Assembly: GCA_002280515.1 (NCBI GenBank)
Contig: NCEA01000028.1
Coordinates: 1 to 32,550, forward strand
Length of the DNA: 32,550 nt
Reading direction: 5' to 3'
Source: Rhodobacterales bacterium 32-67-9
GTDB lineage: Bacteria > Pseudomonadota > Alphaproteobacteria > Rhodobacterales > Rhodobacteraceae
Both the position numbers and the translations under genes were made by a program. Under the pieces are notes generated by a model. It searched no databases. It saw nothing but the letters and a program-made list of their open reading frames with translations, and was not told the origin of the DNA. Shown piece after piece: positions 14,286-23,563 of the stretch (position 1 is the first letter of the stretch; each line of letters begins with the position of its first letter).

Positions 14286-15727
14286 TCCTCGACCCGGTGG
14301 CTTTCGAATTCGTGCCGGTGCGCGGCCCATGCTGTCCGGTCCACATCGCCATCGGCCGTCAGGCTGTCGGCGGCGGCATAGGCCATCGCGAAGGCATGGT
14401 GCGTATTGTCATGGGCGAAAAGACCCTGCCGGCCGAAACTCAGGAACCCGTCGAGACCGAGGAGCCAGTTGTCCACCGTCTCGAAATGCCGCTGATAGTC
14501 GAGGTCGTAGACCGGATAGGCATGGGCGATACGCCGCGTCTCGCAGCGGATCACCGGCATCGTCACCGGCAGGCCGAGATTGCCGAGCCATTGGCAGTAA
14601 TGCCTGCCCAGTTCCTCGTCCGACATGTCCCACCATTTTTCGCCCGGATCGCAGGGCAACTCGGCGCAGAGGATCGTGCGGCCCTTCGGCCCGGTCGCGG
14701 AGTTGTAGTTCTTCGGCTCCGACATCCGGCTGATCGGGATCGAGAGTTCGGGGAAGTAATGCGCGTCGTATTCGGTGAACCGGTCGGCCTCGAGGATCAG
14801 GTAGACGAGAATCATGCCGCGAAACCGGATCGCCTTTGCGGCCTCCATCACCTCGGGCGGCGGCGGCGGGTCCATCAGCCTGACGACGGTGGTCAGCGGA
14901 ATGGTGGAATAGACCTGATCGGCCTCGTGGCGTAGCTCTTTCCCGCCGTCACGAGTCACGACAGTGGTGACGCGGGTTCCCTCACGTTCGATCCGGACGA
15001 TGTCGGCGCCGAAGCGAAAGGCCGCACCCTGCCCTATCGAGGCTTCAACCATCGCTTGAGAAATCTGGCCGAAGCCCTTCTTTGGATAGAAGAACCGCCC
15101 CGTCGTCTCGCCGCGCATCCCCGGCAGCATCTTCATCATCTTGCCAAGGATCTTGCCGATGGAACTTCCCGAGACGCGCCGCTCCGCGAGCATCACGGCG
15201 AGCTTGTCGGGGTCGAGGCCCCAGAGCTTCTTCACGTAGGGAAAGTAGAAATTCTCCGAGATCGTCGGGCCGAGCCCGTCGTAGAGGACCGAGGAAAAGC
15301 TTTTCGGCCCCTGCGATTTGCGGCGGAACTTCTTCAACACCATGTCGCCGATCAGCGAGGCGGCGAAGGCCGGCGGCAGGCGCAGGATCGCGTCCTGAAG
15401 CTTCAGCGGAAAGTGGATCCAGCGCCCGCCAAGGCGGATGCGGCCGTGGCGCGGTTGCAAAAGGAGGTCGTCGCCGAGAAGCGTCTTCACGTCGCCGAGG
15501 ACTTTCGGATCGGCCACCGGATGAAAGCGGTGCGAGCCGTAGTCGCACCAGATGCCGTCGATCTGGAACGAGGTCGAGTTGCCGCCCGCGACCGTCGCGC
15601 GCTCCAGCACCTCGACCCGCGCCTTGCCCTTGGTCAGGGCATAGGCCGCCGCGATCCCGGCCGGGCCCGCGCCAAGGACGGTCACGCGCGGCAGGTCGCC
15701 GGCGGTCTTCGGAGGGTGTGCCGTCAC
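14282..15727 (-). CDS. FAD-dependent amine-oxidase/UDP-galactopyranose-mutase-like enzyme (copy 2)
   Basis: A 481-residue flavoprotein related to the product of 3242-4720. It has VTVLGAGPAGIAAAYAL (G-x-G-x-x-G), a CDYGSHRFHPVAD loop in place of the GGHRFF loop of copy 1, MDPPPPPEVMEAA matching FDPPPPPEVIEAA, and GRQGLFAHDNTHHAF at the C-terminal flavin segment. The GTG start at 15727 overlaps the upstream stop as GTGA, with GGAG nine bases before it. The open frame continues upstream through the flippase-like gene without an in-frame stop, but that extension is a wrong-frame reading. The reaction is unknown; keeping two diverged copies in one glycan locus suggests two distinct substrates. No signal peptide is seen. 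Confidence 0.86.
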   Translation of the reverse strand: MTAHPPKTAGDLPRVTVLGAGPAGIAAAYALTKGKARVEVLERATVAGGNSTSFQIDGIWCDYGSHRFHPVADPKVLGDVKTLLGDDLLLQPRHGRIRLGGRWIHFPLKLQDAILRLPPAFAASLIGDMVLKKFRRKSQGPKSFSSVLYDGLGPTISENFYFPYVKKLWGLDPDKLAVMLAERRVSGSSIGKILGKMMKMLPGMRGETTGRFFYPKKGFGQISQAMVEASIGQGAAFRFGADIVRIEREGTRVTTVVTRDGGKELRHEADQVYSTIPLTTVVRLMDPPPPPEVMEAAKAIRFRGMILVYLILEADRFTEYDAHYFPELSIPISRMSEPKNYNSATGPKGRTILCAELPCDPGEKWWDMSDEELGRHYCQWLGNLGLPVTMPVIRCETRRIAHAYPVYDLDYQRHFETVDNWLLGLDGFLSFGRQGLFAHDNTHHAFAMAYAAADSLTADGDVDRTAWAAHRHEFESHRVED

Positions 15728-16692
15728 TCTGAAATCTCCGGAAGTTGCGCGGGCGCGGCTCCGAACCCGCCACCCGAGGCGACGAGGATCAAGGCACCGA
15801 GCGCACCGGCGAGGTAAAGGATGCCCTGCCACGCAAGGCCCGAGGCGACGACCGCGGGGGCCGCCGCGCCAAATGGCACGAGAAGGGCCGCGAGCGAGCT
15901 TTCGCGGACACCCAGCCCGCCAAGCGACAGGGGCAGCGTGGCGATGATCTTGGCAAGCGGCCAGGCGAAGAACCAGGCGGCGGTCGCGACATGGACACCG
16001 ACCGCCTCGGCAAGGCGGATCGAAAGGAGGATCAGCACAGCCTGAACCCCCGCCGACAGCGCCAGAGTGAAGAGGAGGAGTCCCGGCCGCCGACCGAGCG
16101 CCGCGAAGGCATCCGCGACGCGGAAGGCGAGGTCCCGCGCCGGCAGACCGGGCCAGCGCGCCCAGATGAGGCGCGCGACGCGCGGAAAGACGAACAGCCC
16201 CGCGACGGCCACTGCAAAGACAACGCCGGCGACGGCCACCGCCAGCACAGTGCTCGCGCCGCCGTCCTGCAACAGCAAAAGCCCGGTCAGCGTCAGGCAG
16301 GCCAGGCCCACGAGGTCGATCAGGCGGTCGCCGATCGCGGCGGCGGCGACCTTTGGCCCGTCCTTGAGGCTGACATGTGCCATCGCGGCGCGCACCGCGT
16401 CGCCACCGGCCGCGCCGGGCAGGCAGAGATTGGCGGCAAGCCCGGCGAAATGGGCGCGGAGTGCGGTCGGCAATGGGATCGCCCGGTCCATCAGCAGCCA
16501 CCACTTCGACGCGGTGACGACATGGCAGAGGAGAAAGGCCAGAAGAACCGACAGGAACAGGGGCCAGCTCAGCCGCGCGAAGCCCTCGAAGATCGCCTCT
16601 TTCGGCAGGAACCAGAAGATCAGCGACAGCGCCAATGCCGACCCGCCCGCTCGGATCGCCCATTTGCGCATCGCCGTCCCGGTCACGCTCAT
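15724..16692 (-). CDS. UPF0104 / lysylphosphatidylglycerol-synthase transmembrane-domain protein (flippase-like)
   Basis: A 322-residue inner-membrane protein with about eight hydrophobic segments. It has the hallmarks of the LPG synthase TM-region family without the aminoacyltransferase domain: ASKWWLLM, FAGLAANLCLPGAAGGDAVRA, GDRLIDLVGL and LSLGGLGVRESSL. Stand-alone members in glycan and hopanoid loci are suspected lipid or polyprenyl-phosphate-sugar flippases; that role is inference. It lies one base downstream of the DPM1-like gene and overlaps the flavoenzyme gene by four bases (GTGA), a tight trio: donor synthase, possible flippase, oxidoreductase. Confidence 0.87.
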   Translation of the reverse strand: MSVTGTAMRKWAIRAGGSALALSLIFWFLPKEAIFEGFARLSWPLFLSVLLAFLLCHVVTASKWWLLMDRAIPLPTALRAHFAGLAANLCLPGAAGGDAVRAAMAHVSLKDGPKVAAAAIGDRLIDLVGLACLTLTGLLLLQDGGASTVLAVAVAGVVFAVAVAGLFVFPRVARLIWARWPGLPARDLAFRVADAFAALGRRPGLLLFTLALSAGVQAVLILLSIRLAEAVGVHVATAAWFFAWPLAKIIATLPLSLGGLGVRESSLAALLVPFGAAAPAVVASGLAWQGILYLAGALGALILVASGGGFGAAPAQLPEISE

Positions 16693-16693
16693 T

Positions 16694-17650
16694 TCACGGC
16701 CTCAGGTGCAGGCGGGAAATCATGTCGGCGATCAACCCCAGCGACCAAATGATCAGTGCCGACAGGAAGGCGAAGATCGTCGTCTCCGACAAGTTGTCCA
16801 TCCAGATGTCATAGACGAATTTCAGCATGCCGAGCGCCATGAGGCCAAGGCCAAGCGGGATGAACACCCTGAGCGGGTTGAAAAGCACCGTCATTCTCAG
16901 GACGAGGATGATGAAGTTGAGGAAATCGACGGGCCGGATCTTCGACTTGCCGACCCGCTTGCCGTATTCGATGGGGGTATAGATCATCCGCTTGCCGTTG
17001 CACGACATGCAGAGCGTGATCGTCGTGGTGAAGGAAAATTTCTGCGGAAGAAGCGGGATGAAGGGCACCAGTTCCGACTTGCGGAAGACCCTGAGGCCGG
17101 AATTCAGATCGTTCAGCTTCCGCTCGGCCAGGAACGAGGCGAAGGTGTTCAGCACCCATTTCGCCGGCCTGCGGATCAGCGGCACGTTCTTCATCGCCGC
17201 GCCCCGGTCACCGACCACCATGTCCTGATCGCGGCACATGGCGAGCATCCCGGGCAGGTAGCGCGGCGGATAGGTGCCGTCGGCGTCTATGATCGCCACG
17301 TATTCGTGGCTCGCCCGCCTGATGCCGCGCTTGAGGCTGGCGCCATAGCCGGTATTGACCTGGTTGCTGTCGACGATGACACCAGTCTGGCGGGCGATTT
17401 CCAGGGTGTCGTCCTCGGACCCGTCATCGACGACGATGATCTCGTAGGGAATGCCGAGGGGTTCCATCGCCGCGCGGACCTCCTCGATGGTCGCGCGCAC
17501 CGCGCCCTGCTCGTTATAGGCGGGGATCACCACGCTCAGAGACATGCCATCGACTTCGGACACCAGCGATGCCGCCCCGCTCGTTTCGGTCATCCTGTCT
17601 TCCATATCCCTCATTCCCTTCACCTGCACCCTTTCGCGTTCCGCCCCCAT
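16694..17650 (-). CDS. DPM1-like polyprenol-phosphate glycosyltransferase (GT2)
   Basis: A 318-residue GT2 enzyme with a GT-A domain and two C-terminal membrane segments. It has SVVIPAYNEQGAV, IIVVDDGSEDDT, the metal-binding DAD in IIDADGTYPPRYL, a mid-region LNDLNSGLRVFRK, and a C-terminal region (about 240-310) with two hydrophobic helices. This is the layout of dolichyl/polyprenyl-phosphate mannose or glucose synthases, which load one sugar onto polyprenyl phosphate for periplasmic GT-C enzymes. Candidate users are encoded at 7761-9254 and 18679-20226. Several starts are possible (17650, 17614, 17593); homology begins after the last one, so the exact N terminus is uncertain. Confidence 0.87.
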   Translation of the reverse strand: MGAERERVQVKGMRDMEDRMTETSGAASLVSEVDGMSLSVVIPAYNEQGAVRATIEEVRAAMEPLGIPYEIIVVDDGSEDDTLEIARQTGVIVDSNQVNTGYGASLKRGIRRASHEYVAIIDADGTYPPRYLPGMLAMCRDQDMVVGDRGAAMKNVPLIRRPAKWVLNTFASFLAERKLNDLNSGLRVFRKSELVPFIPLLPQKFSFTTTITLCMSCNGKRMIYTPIEYGKRVGKSKIRPVDFLNFIILVLRMTVLFNPLRVFIPLGLGLMALGMLKFVYDIWMDNLSETTIFAFLSALIIWSLGLIADMISRLHLRP

Positions 17651-17662
17651 CGTTCCCGTGCC

Positions 17663-18682
17663 TCACGGCACATGCAGCCGGTTCTTTACGCCGAGCACAT
17701 GATATTCGAACAGGCACCAGACGAAGGCGGCCGCCGAATAGACGTAATAGACCTGGTGGTAGACAAGGGCCCGCGCCGCGAAGGCGAGGCCGCCGTTTTG
17801 ATAGAGGAACCGGGCGAAACCCCAGTTCGCCGCCAGCGCGAGCGCCGCCAGGCCAAGCGTCAGCGGCCAGAGGCCCGTCGCGAAAGGCAGGGCGAGGACC
17901 GACAGCAGCAATAGTCCCGCGATCCCTGCCTTCGCCTTTTCCGCATGGCTCGTGTTCAGGTCATTCGCCACACCCTCGCGCGCGATCATCAGGCGCGACC
18001 ACGGCAGCGCCCGGCGGAAGATGTCGGTGTGGATGGCGTTCTTCGGGGTCCAGACCTTCAGGTGCTTGCCATGCAGCGTCGGGTCGAGAACGATCCGTCC
18101 GCCGGCGCGACGGATGCGGTAGCCAAGCTCGATATCCTCGATCGACGGCACCTTGTAGGTCTCGACATCGAAGCCACCGATCCGGCGGAAGATATCCCTC
18201 CGCACCGCGCCGCAACCGGCCCAGAAGGTCTGGGCATCGCGTTCGGCGGTCTGGTGATAGAAGCGGTGCATGAGGTTCTTGTAGCGCGAGAACCAGTGCG
18301 CCCCGTCCGGCGCGGAATCGTAGGAGCCGAAGACGGCGGCCACGCCGGGATCGGCGAACGCGGCCTGAAGCTTCTGCGCGCCGTCCTCCCAGGCGATCAC
18401 GTCGCTGTCGACGAACCACAGGACCTCGCCCACCGCGTGTTCGGCCGCAAGGTTGCGCGCCAGCCCCGGCCCGCCGTTCTGCGGCGTCGTCAGCACCTTG
18501 GCGCCATGGCTGCGCGCGACCTCTGCCGTCGCATCCGGTGAACGGTCGTCGACGACGAGTATTTCGGCCACCTCGCCACGCGCCTGCATCGCCAGGAGGG
18601 GCGCCAGCACCCGCGGCATCAGCGCTTCGGCCCGGTAGGCCGGCATCACCACCGATATCGTCACCGCGCCGGCAGGTGTCAT
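17663..18682 (-). CDS. glycosyltransferase family 2
   Basis: A 339-residue GT2. The GT-A domain has ISVVMPAYRAEALM, ILVVDDRSPDAT, the DSD metal motif in WFVDSDVIAWED, and WAGCGAVRRDIFRRIGGFD followed by EDIELGYRIRRAG, the acceptor-side ED signature. Hydrophobic segments near the C terminus (about 255-330) anchor it to the membrane. The ATG at 18682 overlaps the upstream stop as ATGA. The open frame extends further upstream to 19282, but that part is an out-of-frame reading of the membrane-protein gene. Donor and acceptor are unknown. Twelve bases separate it from the DPM1-like gene. Confidence 0.88.
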   Translation of the reverse strand: MTPAGAVTISVVMPAYRAEALMPRVLAPLLAMQARGEVAEILVVDDRSPDATAEVARSHGAKVLTTPQNGGPGLARNLAAEHAVGEVLWFVDSDVIAWEDGAQKLQAAFADPGVAAVFGSYDSAPDGAHWFSRYKNLMHRFYHQTAERDAQTFWAGCGAVRRDIFRRIGGFDVETYKVPSIEDIELGYRIRRAGGRIVLDPTLHGKHLKVWTPKNAIHTDIFRRALPWSRLMIAREGVANDLNTSHAEKAKAGIAGLLLLSVLALPFATGLWPLTLGLAALALAANWGFARFLYQNGGLAFAARALVYHQVYYVYSAAAFVWCLFEYHVLGVKNRLHVP

Positions 18683-20226
18683 GCCCGCACCTCGGTCGCG
18701 GTGTCGAACTGGCGGGCGCGGCGGGCGAAGACCAGAAGCACCGTCGCGATAAGCGGCAGGAGCCAGATCACCCGCGCCCCGTAGCGCGTCGAGGGTTGCG
18801 AAATGCCGCCGCAGACCAGCGCGTTCGCCAGGATCCCGAGGATCACCATGATGGCGAGGGCCTTGACCTCGCCCGGCACCCGGCGCGGCAGCAGAACCAG
18901 CGCGACGATCACCACAAGCGACAGGACGTAGAAGATCTCGTGCCACGCCGTCAGCGGGCCGAGCCAGCCGGTATCGCGGGTGATCCGCCCGTGGTCGAAC
19001 GAGCTGAATGCGAGACCAGTCACATCTTGGTTCTGCTCGACGATCTTGTCGGTCGGCAGCGTCAGGTCGATCGCCACCCAGCCGGACTGGATGAAGGTGT
19101 TCTTGAGAAACGCCATGACCGTCGCGACCGGCTGATCCTTCAGCACATCGAAAAAGAAGCCGATCTGGTCGTCGGCGACCGCCTTCTGGTCCTCCGGCTT
19201 CATCAGCCGGAAGGAACCGAGCCGCGCGGAGGTCTCGAAGACGATATGCGTCGCGGTGATCCGGTAGGGATCGTCCGACCATTGCAGCGCTTCATAAAGC
19301 TTGCAGGTCGGAATGCGATCGTTCGGGCAATGTGTTTCGAGATAGGTCATCCCCGGCCCGTCCTGGATCAGGCGCGCAGTGATATAGGGCTTTATGACGA
19401 CCTCGGCGTCCGACATCGCCTTCGCGGCCGACCGCAGCACGCTCTGTTCGGCAAAGCCGATGCCGACGATCAGGACGACGAGCGCCGGCGGCAGCCACCA
19501 GCGGCTGCGCGACATGATCACCGCGACGAGCGCTGCGGCGGGCACCATCAGCGCCCCGATCGCCAGATGCGACAGGTGCGAGACGATGGCAAGCGATCCG
19601 AGCGCCACCGCGAGGACGATTTCCCAGGGCCGCATCTGGCGCCCGAAGACCGTCAGCGTGGCGATCACCAGAAGCAGGACCGGCGCGAAGGTGTCGGGCA
19701 TCAGATAGGCGATGAAGAACGGCAACGAGCCGAGCGAGGCCACGATGACCGGCATCGCCACCGCCTGCGAAACCGGCACGGGCAACCCCCATCGCCGCGC
19801 TGCCACCCGCATCGGCAGCCAGACCGCGACCAGAACCGCGACCACATTCAGAACGATCAGACCTTCGAGCGCATTCAGCCGCGCCAGGATCCCGGCCGTC
19901 AGCGCATAGACGCTCGACCGCGACCCGTCGACGGTATTCTCCGCATCGATCTCGGCCAGATCGGGCTCGGCGAGGCCGGCAGCTATATTCGCCGCCTTCT
20001 CGGCTTCCAGCTTCTCGGTCCGCGCGGCAAGCGGCGATTCGCCCCTGATCCCGAGCTGCCTCAGCGCCCAATGCCCCTGCGAGATATAACCGACGGTGTC
20101 GAAGTAGAAGAGCGGTCGTCCGTTGACCGCGAAGACGCTGAGACAGGCCAGCACCGCCAGCGCGATCCAGAGAACCGCGCGCCCGAAGCCCGGGCGCTCC
20201 GCCGCCGATCCGTTGCGTTCAGCCAT
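18679..20226 (-). CDS. polytopic membrane protein, possible GT-C-type glycosyltransferase
   Basis: A 515-residue protein with about ten hydrophobic segments and a large hydrophilic loop (about 285-405) containing [12 protein letters not shown], two cysteines that could form a periplasmic disulfide. After the first membrane segment comes [15 protein letters not shown], where GT-C enzymes carry an acidic pair; here it is Asp-Thr, so GT-C membership is tentative. A C-terminal [20 protein letters not shown] is reminiscent of uncharacterised alphaproteobacterial membrane proteins. It could instead be a Wzy-like polymerase. The gene overlaps the UDP-glucuronate decarboxylase gene by eight bases and the next GT2 by four. 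No specific function is assigned. Confidence 0.7.
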   Translation of the reverse strand: MAERNGSAAERPGFGRAVLWIALAVLACLSVFAVNGRPLFYFDTVGYISQGHWALRQLGIRGESPLAARTEKLEAEKAANIAAGLAEPDLAEIDAENTVDGSRSSVYALTAGILARLNALEGLIVLNVVAVLVAVWLPMRVAARRWGLPVPVSQAVAMPVIVASLGSLPFFIAYLMPDTFAPVLLLVIATLTVFGRQMRPWEIVLAVALGSLAIVSHLSHLAIGALMVPAAALVAVIMSRSRWWLPPALVVLIVGIGFAEQSVLRSAAKAMSDAEVVIKPYITARLIQDGPGMTYLETHCPNDRIPTCKLYEALQWSDDPYRITATHIVFETSARLGSFRLMKPEDQKAVADDQIGFFFDVLKDQPVATVMAFLKNTFIQSGWVAIDLTLPTDKIVEQNQDVTGLAFSSFDHGRITRDTGWLGPLTAWHEIFYVLSLVVIVALVLLPRRVPGEVKALAIMVILGILANALVCGGISQPSTRYGARVIWLLPLIATVLLVFARRARQFDTATEVRA

Positions 20227-21199
20227 TGCTGCGCCCTCCCTTGTCCTGCAACTCCTCGCGGAGCGCGGTGAAATATGTGATCGTGCGCTTCAGCCCGTCG
20301 CGCAGCTTCACCTTCGGTTCCCAGTCGAGGGCGCGGCGCGCAAAGCCGATATCGGGCTGGCGCTGCACCGGATCGTCATGCGGCAACGGCTGATGGATCA
20401 GCTCCGATGTCGAGCCGGTCAGCTCGATCACCGCCTCGGCCAGTTCGCGGATCGACATCTCGACCGGATTGCCGATGTTCATCGGCCCGGTGATCTCGTC
20501 GCCGGTCTCCATCAGCCGGATCAGACCATCGACGAGGTCGTCGACGTAGCAGAAGGACCGGGTCTGCGTACCCTCGCCATAGATCGTGATCGGCGCGCCG
20601 GCCAGCGCCTGCATGATGAAGTTCGACACCACGCGGCCATCCTGCGGATGCATCCTCGGCCCGTAGGTGTTGAAGATCCGCGCCACCTTGATCCTGAGCG
20701 CGTGCTGGCGGTGATAGTCGAAGAACAGCGTCTCGGCGCAGCGCTTGCCCTCGTCATAGCACGACCGGAAGCCGATCGGGTTGACGTTGCCCCAATAGCC
20801 TTCCGTCTGGGGATGCACGGTCGGATCGCCGTAGACCTCCGAGGTCGAGGCCTGGAGGATCTTGGCGCGCAGCCGCTTGGCCAGCCCCAGCATGTTGATC
20901 GCGCCGTGCACGCTCGTCTTCGTCGTCTGCACGGGGTCGTGCTGATAATGGATCGGGCTGGCCGGACAGGCGAGGTTGTAGATTTCGTCGACCTCGACGT
21001 AGAGCGGAAAGGTCACGTCGTGGCGCATGATCTCGAAACGCGGATTGCCGATCAGATGCGCGACATTCGCCCGCCGGCCGGTGAAGTAGTTGTCGATGCA
21101 AAGAACGTCGTGGCCGGCGTCGATCAGCCGCTCGCACAGATGCGAGCCTAGAAAACCGGCACCGCCGGTGACGAGAACACGCTTGGAGATGACGCTCAT
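20219..21199 (-). CDS. UDP-glucuronate decarboxylase (UDP-xylose synthase)
   Basis: A 326-residue extended SDR. The NAD fold is [13 protein letters not shown] (8-20). Family-specific signatures are [29 protein letters not shown], the catalytic CYDEGKR with Y-x3-[11 protein letters not shown] and DGRVVSNFI. The enzyme converts UDP-glucuronate to UDP-xylose in the cytoplasm, so xylose (or a 4-keto pentose derivative) is a likely component of the glycan. I place the start at 21199 (MSVISKR), preceded by AGAAGGAAGG; a frame opening at 21244 adds 15 unrelated residues. It is the first gene of the nine-gene minus-strand operon and is divergent from rfbC. Confidence 0.93.
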   Translation of the reverse strand: MSVISKRVLVTGGAGFLGSHLCERLIDAGHDVLCIDNYFTGRRANVAHLIGNPRFEIMRHDVTFPLYVEVDEIYNLACPASPIHYQHDPVQTTKTSVHGAINMLGLAKRLRAKILQASTSEVYGDPTVHPQTEGYWGNVNPIGFRSCYDEGKRCAETLFFDYHRQHALRIKVARIFNTYGPRMHPQDGRVVSNFIMQALAGAPITIYGEGTQTRSFCYVDDLVDGLIRLMETGDEITGPMNIGNPVEMSIRELAEAVIELTGSTSELIHQPLPHDDPVQRQPDIGFARRALDWEPKVKLRDGLKRTITYFTALREELQDKGGRSNG

Positions 21200-21959
21200 C
21201 GTCCGCCTTCCTTCTTGCGTCCGCCTGCGCGGAGCATTCCCCAACCGTAGCCACGCGCACCCTGCCCGGCCAAGACACGGATCATGTTGCGCAAGGCAGG
21301 TCTTTTGCCGCCCCTGCTCCCATGCCGATCTGACAAGATTATGGCATGCCGCATTGCGGCGCGAGGATTTTTCGCTGCCGGCGCAAGCCGTCGCCTTGCG
21401 TCCGACAATTCACGGCCCGCGGGCGCAGATCCCGGCACCGCCGGATCGCCGGCCCCGTCACGAAACGTCGTGGTCATCAAATCGCGTCCCACTCCGGCGC
21501 CTGCCCTGCGGTACGCGTGCACCGCGTCCGTGTTGCGTTCGCCACCCGCCTGTCAGCCGCGTCAATCCTCACAATCCACAATACCTTGGCAAATACACTT
21601 GCCGGCAAGCCGTTCCGGCGAAATCCGATACGTCGAAGGCGGCCCCGCTCTCCAACGGCGATGCCTCCGGCCCGGGTTCTACCAGCAAGTCCGCGCTTTG
21701 GCACGAAATCCCCGGTTTCGCCGGCCGCCGGTTTCCCGGACTTCCACCACCAGGGGTTACGATCCGGACTGGCGCCCACGCCGAAACAATCGCACCGGCC
21801 CAGGAAGAGCGCAATGCCGCAATTCCTGCCCTTGCAGGCCGTCTTTCCGCCCTGGGGCCAGCCGGAGAGGGCAATTGCCTTCCCGCGTAGGGCGTGGCCC
21901 CTTTCACAAGTGTCTGCAAGGGGTTAAGATCGCGCGTCGCAACCTGGAACGGTGTGTCT
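21200..21959. other. 760-base divergent intergenic region between UXS and rfbC
   Basis: No reading frame here combines a ribosome binding site with protein-like content. It holds dyads: GGCATGCC (21343-21350), CCGC-att-GCGG (21350-21360), the perfect palindrome CTTGCCGGCAAG (21598-21609) and a stem CCCCTT/AAGGGG (21898-21903 with 21918-21923) about 40 bases before rfbC. It must carry both operon promoters, but none stands out by eye. It is unusually long for such compact surroundings; a small RNA or a decayed gene is possible. Confidence 0.6.
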
Positions 21960-22523
21960 ATGTTGATTGAAGAGACCCGGCTGCCGGGCGTCCTGATCCT
22001 CACTCCGCGTCGCTTCGGCGATGCGCGCGGCTGGTTTTCCGAGGTCTGGAATCGCCAGGTGCTGGCCGGGGCCGGCATCGAGGTGGACTTCGTGCAGGAC
22101 AACCACTCCCATTCCCGGGACGTGGGCACGGTACGGGGCCTGCACTTCCAGTCGCCGCCGCATGCGCAGGCCAAACTGGTGCGTTGCGGGCGGGGCCGGG
22201 TCTTCGACGTCGCGGTCGATATCCGCGCCGGCTCCCCAAGCTTCGGGCAGTGGACCGGGGTCGAGCTTTCGGCCCAGAACGGCAAGCAACTCCTGATCCC
22301 GGCCGGGTTCCTGCACGGCTTCGTCACACGCGAACCGGAAAGCGAGCTTCTCTACAAATGCTCGGACTACTACGCGCCGGACTGCGACGGTGCGGTGCGG
22401 TTCGACGATCCCGACCTTGCCATCGACTGGGGCATCGACGGGGGAACCGCAATCCTGTCCGACAAGGACCGCGCCGCGCCGCACGTCCGCAATTTCGCCA
22501 CACCCTTCGTCTACGAGGCCTGA
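21960..22523 (+). CDS. rfbC: dTDP-4-dehydrorhamnose 3,5-epimerase
   Basis: A 187-residue RmlC cupin enzyme, third step of dTDP-L-rhamnose synthesis. It starts [29 protein letters not shown], the family opening. The catalytic His62 lies in [27 protein letters not shown] and the end segment [21 protein letters not shown] carry further family residues. The length is normal. The start at 21960 is set by homology; the ribosome binding site is weak. It opens the plus-strand operon, with two bases between its stop and the rfbB start. Confidence 0.95.
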   Translation: MLIEETRLPGVLILTPRRFGDARGWFSEVWNRQVLAGAGIEVDFVQDNHSHSRDVGTVRGLHFQSPPHAQAKLVRCGRGRVFDVAVDIRAGSPSFGQWTGVELSAQNGKQLLIPAGFLHGFVTREPESELLYKCSDYYAPDCDGAVRFDDPDLAIDWGIDGGTAILSDKDRAAPHVRNFATPFVYEA

Positions 22524-22525
22524 GC

Positions 22526-23563
22526 ATGAAACTCTTGGTGACAGGCGGCGCCGGCTTCATCGGCTCGGCGGTGGTGCGCCACGCGGTGCGGGCCGGCCAT
22601 TCCGTCGTGAACCTCGACAAGCTGACCTATGCGGGCAGCCTGACGAACCTGGCCGAAGTCGCGGAAAGCCCGCTCTACGCGTTCGAGCATGCGGATATCT
22701 GCGACCGGGCGGCGGTGGACGCTATCCTTGCGCGCCACAAGCCCGACGCGATCATGCATCTCGCCGCCGAAAGCCATGTCGACCGCTCCATCGACGGGCC
22801 GGCGGCATTTATCGAGACCAATATCACCGGCACCTACACGATGCTGGAAGCCGCCCGCGCCTATTGGAACGCGGCGGGCAAACCGGAAAGCTTCCGCTTT
22901 CATCACATCTCCACCGACGAGGTTTTCGGCTCACTCGGCCCCTTTGGCAAATTCACCGAGGACACACCTTACGATCCCCGCTCGCCCTATTCGGCGTCGA
23001 AGGCGTCGTCGGATCACCTCGTCCGCGCCTGGCATGAGACTTACGGGCTCCCTGTGGTCCTGACCAACTGCTCGAACAACTACGGACCCTATCACTTCCC
23101 CGAAAAGCTGATCCCCGTGGTGATCCTTAAGGCCCTTTCCGGCGCTCCGATCCCGATCTACGGGGCCGGCGACAATATCCGAGACTGGCTTTTCGTCGAG
23201 GATCACGCCGAGGCGTTGCTTCTGGTCGTGCAGAAGGGCGCCGTTGGCCGCAGCTACAATATCGGCGGCGAGAACGAGGCGACCAACCTCGACCTCGTTC
23301 GCAAGATCTGCGCCATCCTCGATGCAAAACGCCCCGGCAACAGACCGTATGCCGAACAGATCGCCTTCGTCACAGACCGGCCCGGCCACGACCGGCGGTA
23401 TGCCATCGACCCGGGCCGCATCCGCGAGGAGCTTGGCTGGCGGCCTTCCGTGACCCTCGACGAAGGGTTGGAAAGGACCGTCGACTGGTTTTTGGCGAAC
23501 GAGGACTGGTGGCGGGCGCTCCAGAACCGCGACGGCGTCGGCAAGAGGCTCGGATCGGGATGA
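22526..23563 (+). CDS. rfbB: dTDP-glucose 4,6-dehydratase
   Basis: A 345-residue RmlB enzyme, second step of dTDP-L-rhamnose synthesis, NAD-dependent. It has [15 protein letters not shown] (about 5-19), [35 protein letters not shown] with the catalytic Thr-Asp-Glu, [12 protein letters not shown] with Y-x3-K, and [14 protein letters not shown]. All catalytic motifs are intact. The start at 22526 has GAGG upstream. Its stop overlaps the acyltransferase start as ATGA. The order rfbC-rfbB-(acyltransferase)-rfbD-rfbA differs from the common contiguous rml cluster. Confidence 0.96.
   Translation: MKLLVTGGAGFIGSAVVRHAVRAGHSVVNLDKLTYAGSLTNLAEVAESPLYAFEHADICDRAAVDAILARHKPDAIMHLAAESHVDRSIDGPAAFIETNITGTYTMLEAARAYWNAAGKPESFRFHHISTDEVFGSLGPFGKFTEDTPYDPRSPYSASKASSDHLVRAWHETYGLPVVLTNCSNNYGPYHFPEKLIPVVILKALSGAPIPIYGAGDNIRDWLFVEDHAEALLLVVQKGAVGRSYNIGGENEATNLDLVRKICAILDAKRPGNRPYAEQIAFVTDRPGHDRRYAIDPGRIREELGWRPSVTLDEGLERTVDWFLANEDWWRALQNRDGVGKRLGSG

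Noticed and set aside
14282-16663. 793-codon frame that could be read as a flippase-flavoenzyme fusion
   Set aside because: The N-terminal part is an out-of-frame reading of the UPF0104 gene; GTG at 15727 with GGAG upstream is the true start.
16067-17914. 615-codon plus-strand open frame
   Set aside because: Antisense to two well-supported glycan genes, with no domain or ribosome binding site.
21477-21779. 100-codon minus-strand frame in the UXS-rfbC gap
   Set aside because: GTG start without a ribosome binding site, no recognisable domain, composition like the non-coding background.
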